Assembly (NCBI GenBank): GCA_934343805.1
Contig: CAKRIN010000014.1
Location: 1-64,000, forward strand
DNA from: an uncultured Lachnospira sp.
Lineage (GTDB): Bacteria > Bacillota > Clostridia > Lachnospirales > Lachnospiraceae
Length of the DNA: 64,000 bases
Direction of reading: 5' to 3'
The translations under genes and the position numbers were made by a program. Shown piece by piece: positions 44,795 to 54,028 of the stretch. Positions within the stretch are counted from its first letter, which is position 1. The number at the start of each line of letters is the position of its first letter. The notes under the pieces are model-generated. The model made no database searches. It saw only the letters and a program-made list of their open reading frames with translations, and was not told where the DNA came from.

Positions 44795-45586
44795 TTAACA
44801 CTGTGAATCAATATTTTCTATAAGATACGCTATAATTTCCGAAAGCTTCTTACCATCATTCTCCAATGGCCGCCTGATTACAATGCAGTCAGTTCCTGTA
44901 TTTAGTGCAGCAGATATTTTTTCTTCATATCCACCGTTATTTCCTGATTCTTTTGTAACAAGCACTCCAATATTAAACTGCCTTATTACTGCTTCGTTTA
45001 ATTCCTGTGAAAACGGGCCCTGCATTCCGATTAAATGTGCCGGCATAATCCCTGCCTGTATTGCACTTTCCATCATCTGCGGATTAGGCAGAAGCCGAAG
45101 ATAAAGTCTTTCCTTAAAATCCTTAATATGGACATACTCAGGTATGTTCTTGCTTCCTGTCGTCATAAGAACATTTTTATGAATATATCTGCCGTCATTC
45201 AGCAGCCTGACTGCATCCTTCATTGTTTCAGTATATATGATATTGTCTGCATTATTACCGGCTTTCTCTGTATTCTCTTCTCTCAACACCCTGACATAAA
45301 AAATGTGTCTGCTGTCACATGCCTCTTTTATATTGTGGGTAACCTGTGTTGCATACGGATGTGTTGCATCAATAACTATGTCAGGATGGATTGCTCTTAT
45401 CTCATCAGACATCTGTTTCTCGTCCATTTTCCCGACATGTATATACACATTATTCTGCCTAGGAAGCAGTTCTTTTCCATACTCAGTAGTTACATACACA
45501 TGGGTAATACATTTTTTAACTGCAAGAAATTCACATATTCTGCGGCCTTCCGTTGTCCCGGCAAAAAGCATTATTGTCTTTTTCAT
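44795..45586 (-). CDS. cbiJ: Cobalt-precorrin-6A reductase
   Basis: A 263-residue CobK/CbiJ reductase that uses NAD(P)H. Signatures are LFAGTTEGRRICEFL, VIDATHPYATQVTHNIKEAC, MTTGSKNIPEYV and LVTKESGNNGGYEEKISAA. The gene overlaps cbiH by four bases and is followed by cbiET after 21 bases. Confidence 0.93.
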   Translation of the reverse strand: MKKTIMLFAGTTEGRRICEFLAVKKCITHVYVTTEYGKELLPRQNNVYIHVGKMDEKQMSDEIRAIHPDIVIDATHPYATQVTHNIKEACDSRHIFYVRVLREENTEKAGNNADNIIYTETMKDAVRLLNDGRYIHKNVLMTTGSKNIPEYVHIKDFKERLYLRLLPNPQMMESAIQAGIMPAHLIGMQGPFSQELNEAVIRQFNIGVLVTKESGNNGGYEEKISAALNTGTDCIVIRRPLENDGKKLSEIIAYLIENIDSQC

Positions 45587-46302
45587 ACAACCTTATATCC
45601 TCTCGGTGTAACCATCTTTCCATTAATAATCTTAGTATGGCTGTTTCCAATATAAACTGTCGTGAACATATCTGCCTTGAAATCAGCCAGCTCCTTTAAT
45701 GTAAGAACTCCGGCTGTCTCATTATCCCTGCCTATATTCCTTACATATCCACATACTGTATCAGCCGGCTGTACTTCCATTACAATGTCACAGGCTTCTT
45801 TTAAATATCCTGCTCTCCTGCGGCTTGAAGGATTATATATGCACATTACCATATCGCTTTCAGCCATTGCCCTGATTCTTTTCTTTATCAGTTCCCACGG
45901 AGTCATACAGTCACTTAAGCTTATAACCGCAAAATCATGTGACAAAGGTGCTCCGAGACAGGCAGAACCACTATTGGCGGCTGTGACACCTGATATTACC
46001 TTAATATCAGTTCCTTCATCTGCAAGTTCATATACCAGACTCGCCATGCCATATACACCACTGTCTCCACTGCATACAAGTACTACGTCCCTGCCATCCT
46101 TTGCCATATCTATGGCATACTGACAGCGCTCCTTTTCCTGCATCATATTAGTTGAATAATATTCTTTATCCGGAAAATACTGCTTCAATATATCAACATA
46201 AGTACTATAGCCAACTATTAACTGTGCTGACGATATTGCAGCTGACGCTTCCAGTGTCATATTATCTTCTGCACCACTTCCAAAACCAACTATCTTAAGC
46301 AT
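45583..46302 (-). CDS. cbiH: Cobalt-precorrin-3 C17-methyltransferase
   Basis: A 239-residue SAM-dependent methyltransferase (CobJ/CbiH). It shows VGFGSGAEDNMTLEA, VLVCSGDSGVYGMASLV, GVTAANSGSACLGAPLSHDFAVISLSD and YNPSSRRRAGYL. It methylates C17 and contracts the ring. Normal length; no C-terminal ferredoxin extension. Confidence 0.94.
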   Translation of the reverse strand: MLKIVGFGSGAEDNMTLEASAAISSAQLIVGYSTYVDILKQYFPDKEYYSTNMMQEKERCQYAIDMAKDGRDVVLVCSGDSGVYGMASLVYELADEGTDIKVISGVTAANSGSACLGAPLSHDFAVISLSDCMTPWELIKKRIRAMAESDMVMCIYNPSSRRRAGYLKEACDIVMEVQPADTVCGYVRNIGRDNETAGVLTLKELADFKADMFTTVYIGNSHTKIINGKMVTPRGYKVV

Positions 46303-46317
46303 ATCATACTCCTTAAT

Positions 46318-47370
46318 TTATACCATTTTATATACCGCAACAGTTATCCCGTTATCTGCTGTTTTTCCTATAAGCTTTCTGCCTCCGCCTGATACTGCAC
46401 ATGCGCTTCGCTCGCACACATTATCAACGCCTATCTGCTCATTTACAAATGCTGAAGATGTAAACTCTCCCTCAATCTTACTTAAATATTCCGGTGTAAA
46501 TGTCTTATATGGCACCTTCCATTTTTGCGCAAACTCAATAATACCCTGTTCATCAGCTTTTCTGTCAACAGAAGCAACAGCGGCAATTCCTTCCAGCATA
46601 AGATTATTTGCAGCAAGAACTTTTTTAACAGCCTGTTCAATCTCATTAGCTGACTTGCCTCTTTTACAGCCTATCCCGACTGCAAGATTTCTTGGTACCA
46701 GCTTCAGGGTTCTTTTAAATACCATATTCTCATCAGAATGTGTAATTATCTGTACACCGCTTTCATATTTACCGTCTGCATTATCTGTATATGTAATCTG
46801 CCCATTCCATTGTTTTTCTGTCTCTCTTAACATTTTGACAAATGTTTCATCTCCTGTAATTCCAACAGTTTCCCCATTAAGTATCCGGCCTGATATATCC
46901 TGTATCATGACAGGATTAACTATTTTCATATTATGTTCTACGGCAAACACATCAACCGCAAACATTCCTCTTGTATCTGTAGCTGTAGTAATTACAGGTA
47001 TTGCACCAATACTGTCTGCAAGTTCATTGCACCATTCATTGGCACCGCCTATATGCCCTGAAAGCAGTGAAATAAGAAATTTGCCACTCTCGTCTGCAAC
47101 AAGTACTGCCGGATCTGTTACTTTGCTTTTAAGATATGGCGCTATTGTTCTTACCGCTATTGCAGCCGCACATACAAATAATATCCTGTCGCACATTGCA
47201 AACTCGTTCTTAATAACACTGCCGACAGTTGCAAAAGAAACTGCATCTTCCCTGTAATCATCCGCACATCTTTTGTGGCAGTAAATTGTAACTTCTCCAT
47301 CCGTCACCGTGGAAGCCTTTTTTGCCACCTTCATTCCCTCATGCGTAAATGCTATTATAACAGTTCTCAT
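46318..47370 (-). CDS. cbiG: Cobalt-precorrin-5A hydrolase
   Basis: A 350-residue CbiG protein that opens the delta-lactone and releases acetaldehyde. The N-terminal domain has CDRILFVCAAAIAVRTIAPYLKSK and LLSGHIGGANEW. The C-terminal domain has VGIGCKRGKSANEIEQAV and SAVSGGGRKLIGKTA-like CAVSGGGRKL. It lies between cbiF (4-base overlap) and cbiH. Confidence 0.94.
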   Translation of the reverse strand: MRTVIIAFTHEGMKVAKKASTVTDGEVTIYCHKRCADDYREDAVSFATVGSVIKNEFAMCDRILFVCAAAIAVRTIAPYLKSKVTDPAVLVADESGKFLISLLSGHIGGANEWCNELADSIGAIPVITTATDTRGMFAVDVFAVEHNMKIVNPVMIQDISGRILNGETVGITGDETFVKMLRETEKQWNGQITYTDNADGKYESGVQIITHSDENMVFKRTLKLVPRNLAVGIGCKRGKSANEIEQAVKKVLAANNLMLEGIAAVASVDRKADEQGIIEFAQKWKVPYKTFTPEYLSKIEGEFTSSAFVNEQIGVDNVCERSACAVSGGGRKLIGKTADNGITVAVYKMV

Positions 47371-48113
47371 TTTCTATACTCCGTCTTAAATTCAGGATCA
47401 TATAACTTGGAAAATGAATATTTATCTCCTAAGAATTCTCCTACCATTATAAGTGCTGTCTTTGTAATACCTGCTTTCTCTGCTTCAATATCAAGATTTT
47501 CCAATGTAGTCTTTATACATTTTTCATCCTTCCAGCTTGCCTTATAGCATATCGCACATGGCGTATCCGGGGTATATGCTCCCTTATATAATTCTTCCTT
47601 AAGTTCCTTTAAATGTGATGAACTTAAAAATATAACCATTGATGTTCCATGCGCTGCAAGCTTTGCAATGCTCTCATTGTCTGGAACAGGAGTCCTTCCC
47701 GGCATCCTTGTAATAATTACTGACTGTGCAACCTCCGGCACTGTATATTCACAGTTCATTGCAGCTGCCGCAGCAAGAAAGCTGCTGACACCAGGACATA
47801 TTTCACATGTAATTCCACGTTTTGCAAGTTCTTCAATCTGCTCTCTAATCGCACCATAAAGTGATGGATCACCTGTATGAAGACGCACTATATTCTTTCC
47901 TTCGCTCTCCGCTTTTATAATTACATTAATGACCTCGTCCAGATTCATATATGCACTGTTATATATCTCGCAATCTTTTTGGGCATACTCAAGCAGTTCT
48001 TCATTTACAAGTGAACCTGCATATATAATCACATCTGCCTCATTAAGCATGCGCATGCCACGCACCGTAATTAAATCTTTAGCCCCGGGTCCTGCCCCGA
48101 CAATTCTTACCAT
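47367..48113 (-). CDS. cbiF: Cobalt-precorrin-4 C11-methyltransferase
   Basis: A 248-residue SAM-dependent methyltransferase (CobM/CbiF). Visible signatures are VGAGPGAKDLITVRG, RLHTGDPSLYGAIREQ, CPGVSSFLAAAAAMNCEYT and ICYKASWKDEKC. ATG 48113 behind GGAG is preferred; ATG 48119 two codons earlier is nearly equivalent and overlaps cbiD. Confidence 0.95.
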   Translation of the reverse strand: MVRIVGAGPGAKDLITVRGMRMLNEADVIIYAGSLVNEELLEYAQKDCEIYNSAYMNLDEVINVIIKAESEGKNIVRLHTGDPSLYGAIREQIEELAKRGITCEICPGVSSFLAAAAAMNCEYTVPEVAQSVIITRMPGRTPVPDNESIAKLAAHGTSMVIFLSSSHLKELKEELYKGAYTPDTPCAICYKASWKDEKCIKTTLENLDIEAEKAGITKTALIMVGEFLGDKYSFSKLYDPEFKTEYRK

Positions 48114-48115
48114 AA

Positions 48116-49267
48116 TCATTCTCCATTATTTATTATATCTTCTAACAGCTTATCCGCTGTTTTTGTCTTACCTAATATTCCATATTCATTTGAAAACACA
48201 ATTGCCCCGATTCTTATTTTACCGCCGCTTCTTCTTTGCAATACATCCTCTATGCGGATCATAAGCTGTTTCATTGTATCATCAAGCATGTCCGATTTTT
48301 TCAATATATCAAGTGCAGCTTCTGTTGTGACACAGTCAAGTATTTTCCTTGCAGTATCAGCCTCTGCACATGCTCTTAAGGCACACGCTGACAGAACTTC
48401 CATTCGTCCGTCTGCAGCTTTTGAATGTGTGTTCATTATTCCTGCGCCTAATTTCACAAGCTTTCCTATATGTCCTACAAGAAGCATTGCTTCTGCTCCT
48501 TCATCACACACCATGTCTATTGTATCGCCTATATAATTGCTGCATTTGATACTTCTTTTAAGTTCAATTCCAAGAGTATTAAGCAGAAAATCCTGTCCGT
48601 AATTTCCCGGTGCAATCAGAAGTATCTTTTCACCTTCTGCTATATGCATCTTAATCTCTGTCTTTATTGTATCAATAAGTGCCTGTTCACTCATAGGCTC
48701 TACTATTCCTGTTGTTCCAAGAATTGATATTCCCCCTGTTATTCCGAGATTTGGATTAAATGTTTTCTTTGCAATTTCAACACCTTCAGGTGCTGATATT
48801 ACAACCTTTAAGCCACCATCATACGAATAATTCTCTGCTGCTTCCAATACACCTTCTTCAATCATCTTAAGTGGAACCGGATTAATTGCCGCTTCTCCTA
48901 CCGGGCGCGACAACCCCTTTTTAGTAACTCTTCCCACACCTGTTCCGCCATCTGTTACAACTCTTTTGTCCAAGCTTTCACCGGATATATAAGAAACACT
49001 GGCATATATTAATATTCCGTTAGTTACATCAGGATCATCACCACTGTCTTTTTTTATTGCACATGTAACGCTGTCCTGTTCCATTGTTATTTCATAAACA
49101 GGCAGCGTAAGTTCTACTCCCATAGGAGTAATCACACTGACACTTTCAATTCTCCTGCCTGATAAAAGCATATACGCCGCTGCCTTTGCCGCCGCACAGG
49201 CACACGTTCCCGTTGTGTATCCACAACGCATTTTTTTCTGATTCTTATATACATATCTCTCTAACAT
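48116..49267 (-). CDS. cbiD: Cobalt-precorrin-5B C1-methyltransferase
   Basis: A 383-residue CbiD protein. It opens RYVYKNQKKMRCGYTTGTCACAAAKAA, the conserved CbiD start, then has KDSGDDPDVTNGILIYA, GGTGVGRVTKKGL, GEAAINPVPLKMI and LGTTGIVEPMSEQAL. It is specific to the anaerobic pathway. The frame also allows a GTG at 49276; ATG 49267 overlaps the cbiC stop and looks more natural. Confidence 0.95.
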   Translation of the reverse strand: MLERYVYKNQKKMRCGYTTGTCACAAAKAAAYMLLSGRRIESVSVITPMGVELTLPVYEITMEQDSVTCAIKKDSGDDPDVTNGILIYASVSYISGESLDKRVVTDGGTGVGRVTKKGLSRPVGEAAINPVPLKMIEEGVLEAAENYSYDGGLKVVISAPEGVEIAKKTFNPNLGITGGISILGTTGIVEPMSEQALIDTIKTEIKMHIAEGEKILLIAPGNYGQDFLLNTLGIELKRSIKCSNYIGDTIDMVCDEGAEAMLLVGHIGKLVKLGAGIMNTHSKAADGRMEVLSACALRACAEADTARKILDCVTTEAALDILKKSDMLDDTMKQLMIRIEDVLQRRSGGKIRIGAIVFSNEYGILGKTKTADKLLEDIINNGE

Positions 49268-49893
49268 CTGCGCCACTCTTTATCATCATCTGCTGCCATA
49301 TAAAACAATGCATTCATAATTGCCGCCGCAACATTGCTTCCGCCTTTTCTGCCTCTTGCAACTATATATGGCATACTGCTTGCAATGATTTCTTCTTTTG
49401 CCTCAACTACATTTACAAAACCAACCGGAACTCCAATAACAAGTCTTGGTGCAAATGTGCCTTCATCATACAGTTCTCTTATTCTCATAAGTGCTGTCGG
49501 CGCATTTCCAACTACCATTATGCATCCCGGATTGTCCTTAGCCGCCTTCTCCACACTGACTACTGCCCTTGTTACCTCACGGCTTGCAGCTTCTTTTGCA
49601 ACACTTTCATCTGCCATATAACAGTTAAGTGAGCAGCCGAATTTTTCAGCCATCTTATGATTAATTCCTGATTTTGCCATGTTGGTATCGGTCACAATCT
49701 CTGTACCCTCACGGATTGCCTTCAGTGCTTTCTCTATAATCCCCTCTGAAAACATCATGCTTGTCTCATATGAAAAGTCCGCTGTTGTATGAATAACTCT
49801 CTTAACAACCGGCTTGTATTCAGATGGAATATCTGTTGTAAGTTCCTTTTCAATTATTGCAAACGACTGTTTTTCAATATCCATTGGTTTCAT
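49261..49893 (-). CDS. cbiC: Cobalt-precorrin-8 methylmutase
   Basis: A 210-residue CobH/CbiC enzyme that shifts the C11 methyl to C12, forming cobyrinic acid. The catalytic-histidine segment is VIHTTADFSY, followed by TDTNMAKSGI, NAPTALMRIRELYDEG, GVPVGFVNVVEAKEE and RGRKGGSNVAAAIMNAL. Its start is five bases after the ABC ATPase gene. Confidence 0.95.
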   Translation of the reverse strand: MKPMDIEKQSFAIIEKELTTDIPSEYKPVVKRVIHTTADFSYETSMMFSEGIIEKALKAIREGTEIVTDTNMAKSGINHKMAEKFGCSLNCYMADESVAKEAASREVTRAVVSVEKAAKDNPGCIMVVGNAPTALMRIRELYDEGTFAPRLVIGVPVGFVNVVEAKEEIIASSMPYIVARGRKGGSNVAAAIMNALFYMAADDDKEWRRC

Positions 49894-49898
49894 GATAT

Positions 49899-51056
49899 CT
49901 ATTCTCCTGTGAATAATGATTTCAATGTATCTATGTCTGGCTTTTCAAGAATTTTCTTATTCTTTTCTGCCGCATATTCCAATACATTCTTTAACATGGC
50001 ATTCATCTGCCCTACCGGACATCCTGTATCTATTACATAATCTGATTCATCAATTTTCCTGCATGCTGCATCAAATGTTTCTTTTCCTATTGGCTCAAAC
50101 ATCTTTTCTTTAATCACATCCGCTGCCAGTGCTTTGGCCACAGGAAAATCGCAATCATTTTCATAAAGAATTCCTGCACTGAATGCTATTCCTAAACGCT
50201 GTAGTTCCCTGTATATAAATACACCTGTTCCTGCACCACCTGCTACAAACACTTTCGGAGTTCCTTCCGGCTTCTTTAATTCGGTGCTTCCATACATACA
50301 ATTATAAGTTCCATGTGTAAGTCCGTAAAGACTGCTTATTCTGTCATCTGTGAATATTTTTTCCGGTCTTCCGAACTCTATCTTTCCATCCGCCCCGACA
50401 CACATAACATAGTCAGCAATTTTTGCTGCAAGCTCTATTTCATGCAATGATACTATAACCGCAACATTATCTTTAACTGCCATCTCCTGTAATATGTCCA
50501 GCAGTTCAATCTTATGTCTTATATCAAGAAATGAAGTAGGCTCATCAAGCACAATGACCTCCGGCTTCTGGCATATTGCCCTCGCAAGCATGATACGCTG
50601 GCGCTGTCCATCACTAATCTGTGAAAAATCTTTATCTGCTATGTCCATTGCAGATACTTTTTCAAGTGACTCATTTACAATCTCTTCGTCTTCCTTAGTA
50701 AGTTTACCAAAATAATTAGTGTATGGATATCTTCCCATTGCCACAACATCACGGCAGGTCATCATTTCTGTCTTAATCTTTTCTGTAAGAACCACAGATA
50801 TAGTCTTCGCATACTCTTTACTTGTAAAATCATTTATTTTTCTGCCTTTGACATATATATCGCCACCTATCGGACTCATTTCCCTTATAATATTCTTTAT
50901 TATTGTAGATTTGCCGGCACCATTAGGTCCTATTAATACAAGGATTTCACCCTTTTTTACCTTCAATGCTATATCTGACAAAAGAACTTTCCCATGATAG
51001 CCAACACTTAAATCCTCTGTCTGTACATATATCTGTTCCATATATTTTTGATCCAT
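49899..51056 (-). CDS. Fe/B12-type ABC transporter ATPase with an extra C-terminal domain
   Basis: A 385-residue protein. The first 250 residues are a FecE/BtuD-type ATPase with Walker A GPNGAGKST, signature QISDGQRQRIMLARAI, Walker B VIVLDEPTSFLD and H-loop VSLHEIELA. The remaining 130 residues (KVFVAGGAGTGVFIYRELQRLG... YVIDTGCPVGQMN) look like a small alpha/beta domain with a glycine-rich loop, not part of the normal ATPase. Start at ATG 51056 with GTGGAG upstream; a GTG at 51068 is possible. It precedes the corrin genes and should energise the uptake system. Confidence 0.9.
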   Translation of the reverse strand: MDQKYMEQIYVQTEDLSVGYHGKVLLSDIALKVKKGEILVLIGPNGAGKSTIIKNIIREMSPIGGDIYVKGRKINDFTSKEYAKTISVVLTEKIKTEMMTCRDVVAMGRYPYTNYFGKLTKEDEEIVNESLEKVSAMDIADKDFSQISDGQRQRIMLARAICQKPEVIVLDEPTSFLDIRHKIELLDILQEMAVKDNVAVIVSLHEIELAAKIADYVMCVGADGKIEFGRPEKIFTDDRISSLYGLTHGTYNCMYGSTELKKPEGTPKVFVAGGAGTGVFIYRELQRLGIAFSAGILYENDCDFPVAKALAADVIKEKMFEPIGKETFDAACRKIDESDYVIDTGCPVGQMNAMLKNVLEYAAEKNKKILEKPDIDTLKSLFTGE

Positions 51057-51089
51057 ATATTTCTCCACTTTTCCACTTCTTACCCTGTG

Positions 51090-52103
51090 TTACTTTTTCT
51101 GCTTTACCATAAGCCAGATAACCACTGGTGCGCCAAATACCGCTGTTACTGTTCCTATTGCAAGTTCTGATGGTGAAAATATTGTCCTGGCAATAAGGTC
51201 ACAAAACATACAGAACACTGACCCGCACAGAAAAATCGCCGGAATCGTAACTAGTGGCTTCGTTGTCTTAAGTGACAATCTTGTAATATGTGGAACTGCA
51301 ATTCCAACGAATGATATCGGGCCTGCCAACGCTGTAACACATGCTGAAAGGACGCTTGAAAGAATTACTATACACACCCTGAAGAATCTGATATTAATTC
51401 CCATACTCTGTGCATATCCTTCTCCTAACAGATAAGCACTTATTGGCTTTGAAAATAAAAATGTAATCAATGCCGTCGGAAAAACAACTATGGCTGCAAG
51501 CTTAACGGCCGTCCATGAGCTTCCGGAAAAGCTGCCCATAGCCCAGTGTGTAAGATTGGCAATATCCGAATCATTTGCAAATGTAATGCACAAATCAGTT
51601 ATCGCCGAACATATATAACTAATCATAATTCCTACAACTAAAAGCATAGACATACTTTTTACTTTATTGGCAAAGAGTAATACATAAAGCATTGCAAAAA
51701 GTGAGCCAACAAATGCAGCTGCAATCTGCGCCCATAATGGCATTCCTGACACATATCTCAACAGGAAAATCATTGTAATGGCAACAAACATTTTGGCACC
51801 TGACGAAATACCAAGCACAAACGGGCCTGCTATAGGATTTCTGAAAAATGTCTGCAGTAAAAATCCTGACAATGACAATGCACCACCAAGAATAGCTGCC
51901 ATACATAATCGTGGTAATCGTATTTTCCAGATAATATTATATTCTGGTGTTCCAACATAATCCTTTAGAAATATTATCCTGAAAATTCTTGCAGGAGATA
52001 TATGTATATTACCTGTATTAATATTAAATATAACTGCTGCAACAAGTAATATTACAAGCAGCACATAAACGAACTGATAACGGAGTATCTGTTTTATCTG
52101 CAT
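51090..52103 (-). CDS. FecCD/BtuC-type ABC permease
   Basis: A 337-residue membrane protein with about nine to ten helices. Family hallmarks are WKIRLPRLCMAAILGGALSLSGFLLQTFFRNPIAGPFVLGISSGA near the first helices and VTALAGPISFVGIAVPHITRL near the cytoplasmic coupling helix. The system imports cobalamin, a cobinamide, haem or siderophore; the cobalamin riboswitch upstream makes a corrinoid the best guess. Confidence 0.92.
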   Translation of the reverse strand: MQIKQILRYQFVYVLLVILLVAAVIFNINTGNIHISPARIFRIIFLKDYVGTPEYNIIWKIRLPRLCMAAILGGALSLSGFLLQTFFRNPIAGPFVLGISSGAKMFVAITMIFLLRYVSGMPLWAQIAAAFVGSLFAMLYVLLFANKVKSMSMLLVVGIMISYICSAITDLCITFANDSDIANLTHWAMGSFSGSSWTAVKLAAIVVFPTALITFLFSKPISAYLLGEGYAQSMGINIRFFRVCIVILSSVLSACVTALAGPISFVGIAVPHITRLSLKTTKPLVTIPAIFLCGSVFCMFCDLIARTIFSPSELAIGTVTAVFGAPVVIWLMVKQKK

Positions 52104-52207
52104 ATTCTCTCCATTCTTATGTTTTTATTATCATGTCTCTATTCTCAAAGTGACTGCCTCATTAAGTACTATTTGCTTAATGTGACAGTCACTTTCAGAC
52201 ATACGTT

Positions 52208-53392
52208 TTATTTTAACTTCTTTAAGTATGTAAGCTCTGATGTATCAGCATCTGCATTTAACATAAGGTTAATGTCATTAATCATGCTTCCGATTGTATC
52301 CGCAATCTGGAAGAAATCTGGTGTTGTACACCATACATTTCCATCCTTAACAGCCTTTATATCAGCAAGAATACTGTTATATCCTGTAAAGTCGCTAAGA
52401 GTAGCTGGCTTTCCGCCTAAATTCCATACGTAGATTATATAATCTGCATCTTTAGCTTTTTCATAAAAGCTTTCGATTCCCATTTCCTGAGTACCTGTTT
52501 TATCTGCATTTAAATCTGAGAAAATATAATTTCCACCCGCTATATTTACCATCTGTGCAAGGTAATCTCCTGCATTTCTTACATACAGCTTACCTTTTGA
52601 TGTAATATAGAATACTGCTACTGTTTTTCCTGTATTTTCTACCTTTGAAAGAGTATCTACATATGCAGCCTGTGTATTATACATATCTGTTGCAGCTTCC
52701 TCTTCATTGCAGAGTGCAGCATAAAGCTTAGCCCACTCTACTCTTCCTAATGGATGATCTTCATATGTAGACTGGTCTAATATATAGTTAACTCCTAATT
52801 CTTTTAACTTTTCTGCTACATCTGGAACGCTTGTAAGCATTGTTGAGAATATTGCAAGTGAAGGTGCTCCTGCTACTATTGTTTCATAATCAGGTGCCTT
52901 GTAATCTCCAACATAAGTCAGTTTTCCATCATCAAATGCCTGCTTAACAGCATCAATGTACCATGATTTTTTCTCATAAGTAACCTGGCTTATGTTATCA
53001 AGGCAGTTGCTTGCGCTCATAAGCGATGTTACTGGTGTAGATGAAACAAGCATATTGGTTACAGGTGCCTTTAACACTACTGTATCAGAATCAACATCTG
53101 ATGGTGTAGACATTCCGTCTGGAACAAGTAAAAGCTTTGACTGTTTTGATACAATTGCTGTATCCTCATCTCTGTTAGTTATTGTGATGAGCTTATAACC
53201 ACCCTTGTAATAATCTACAGAGAAGAGCTTTGCATACTGTAATTCCATTGAATGGTCATATACAAGTTCTCCATCATAGTTACTTTCGCTGCCTGATTTC
53301 TTTTCTGTTCCACATCCACTCATTACAAGTGTAGACACAAGCATTACAAACATAAGTATGAGTGACAGAAATCTTTTTTTCTTCATTTTCAT
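52208..53392 (-). CDS. ABC transporter substrate-binding lipoprotein (BtuF/FepB class)
   Basis: A 394-residue cluster-A binding protein. The signal KKKRFLSLILMFVMLVSTLVMSGC ends in a lipobox at about residue 26. The mature part has the type III periplasmic-binding pattern, with VTNMLVSSTPVTSLMSA, VGDYKAPDYETIVAGAPSLAIFSTML and the second lobe AVFYITSKGKLYVRNAGDYLAQMVNIAGG. It is the first gene after the cobalamin riboswitch and is followed 104 bases later by the permease. Confidence 0.9.
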   Translation of the reverse strand: MKMKKKRFLSLILMFVMLVSTLVMSGCGTEKKSGSESNYDGELVYDHSMELQYAKLFSVDYYKGGYKLITITNRDEDTAIVSKQSKLLLVPDGMSTPSDVDSDTVVLKAPVTNMLVSSTPVTSLMSASNCLDNISQVTYEKKSWYIDAVKQAFDDGKLTYVGDYKAPDYETIVAGAPSLAIFSTMLTSVPDVAEKLKELGVNYILDQSTYEDHPLGRVEWAKLYAALCNEEEAATDMYNTQAAYVDTLSKVENTGKTVAVFYITSKGKLYVRNAGDYLAQMVNIAGGNYIFSDLNADKTGTQEMGIESFYEKAKDADYIIYVWNLGGKPATLSDFTGYNSILADIKAVKDGNVWCTTPDFFQIADTIGSMINDINLMLNADADTSELTYLKKLK

Positions 53393-53471
53393 TCTCCTTT
53401 TCCTTTCTCATGAAGTGATTGGATGATTCCGTCATTATCTGCAGAAAAGGAACAGACTTATAAGTCTGCAC

Positions 53472-53507
53472 AAAAAACAATAGTCAGTTGTTCTCGCAAC
53501 GACTATT
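53472..53507 (-). terminator. Terminator of the cobalamin riboswitch
   Basis: On the minus strand AATAGTCGTTG pairs with CAACTGACTATT around a six-base loop, followed by GTTTTTTG. It begins about ten bases after the aptamer and 80 bases before the binding-protein gene, so it is the likely expression platform: cobalamin binding should stop transcription of the operon. Confidence 0.85.
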
Positions 53508-53517
53508 ATGACTCTGC

Positions 53518-53688
53518 CTGTAAGCCGGTCTTCTGACTCACAGATCATAAGCAATATCCGCCTTCCCAGATTAAGCTTAAAAGCTTCTTCCAGTGGCATA
53601 ATGGATATCACCTCCCTGTATACAGCAGCGGAACTGCTCAGGATTCGCACCTGATTCCCTGAAGTACATATATATACTTCGCTTACAG
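53518..53688 (-). promoter_or_regulatory. Cobalamin (B12) riboswitch
   Basis: The minus strand shows the conserved cobalamin aptamer blocks: GGGAATCAGGTGCGAATCC, TGAGCAGTTCCGCTGCTGTA, the B12 box region ATGCCACTGG, GGGAAGGCGG and GTCAGAAGACCGGC. P1 is a perfect 8-bp helix, CTGTAAGC (53681-53688) with GCTTACAG (53518-53525). It precedes the uptake and synthesis operon. A frame of about 71 codons inside it is an artefact. Confidence 0.96.
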
Positions 53689-53710
53689 TGATTATTTCGT
53701 TATCATCTGG

Positions 53711-53716
53711 ATTATA
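53711..53716 (-). promoter_or_regulatory. Putative -10 box of the cobalamin operon
   Basis: TATAAT on the minus strand, embedded in a small GGATATAATCC palindrome, lies about 23 bases before the riboswitch aptamer. No good -35 is visible at the right distance, so the promoter is either weak or activator-dependent. Confidence 0.4.
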
Positions 53717-53770
53717 TCCAGCGTTTATTATTCCATATTATTACTAGAATTGCAATTATTTTTACATCTC

Positions 53771-54028
53771 CTATCTCATCTTTTCAGATAAAAACTTAAC
53801 TATATAATCATAGTTTTCCGGAATATGCGGAAATGTACAATTAGTACAATCCTTTATCCTTTTACCACTTTCCCTTGTTATATATCGCGGCGTTCCCGGA
53901 CAATCCTCATAGCAGTTCATGGGACAATAACAAAAAAGGCAGTTGAAATCCTGCCCTTCTTCTATCTTATGACATGGGTAATATTTACACTGGTCATTCT
54001 TAAAATACCTGTAGCTGTTCTGTGTCAT
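53771..54028 (-). CDS. Small cysteine-rich protein (PF04071-like)
   Basis: An 85-residue protein with ten cysteines in YYPCHKI, NCLFCYCPMNCYEDCPG and KDCTNCTFPH. The set resembles the small Cys-rich domain (zf-like) seen near cobalamin genes in anaerobes, recalled from family knowledge. It probably binds zinc or an Fe-S cluster. Its start overlaps the SirTM stop by four bases (ATGA), so it belongs to the sirtuin operon, although it also abuts the cobalamin operon's promoter. Confidence 0.8.
   Translation of the reverse strand: MTQNSYRYFKNDQCKYYPCHKIEEGQDFNCLFCYCPMNCYEDCPGTPRYITRESGKRIKDCTNCTFPHIPENYDYIVKFLSEKMR

Noticed and set aside
53435..53650. 71-codon open frame before the cobalamin operon
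   Set aside because: It coincides with the conserved cobalamin riboswitch and its terminator.
53771..54028. Cys-rich gene as part of the cobalamin operon
   Set aside because: It lies upstream of the riboswitch and overlaps the SirTM stop codon, so it is read with the sirtuin genes.
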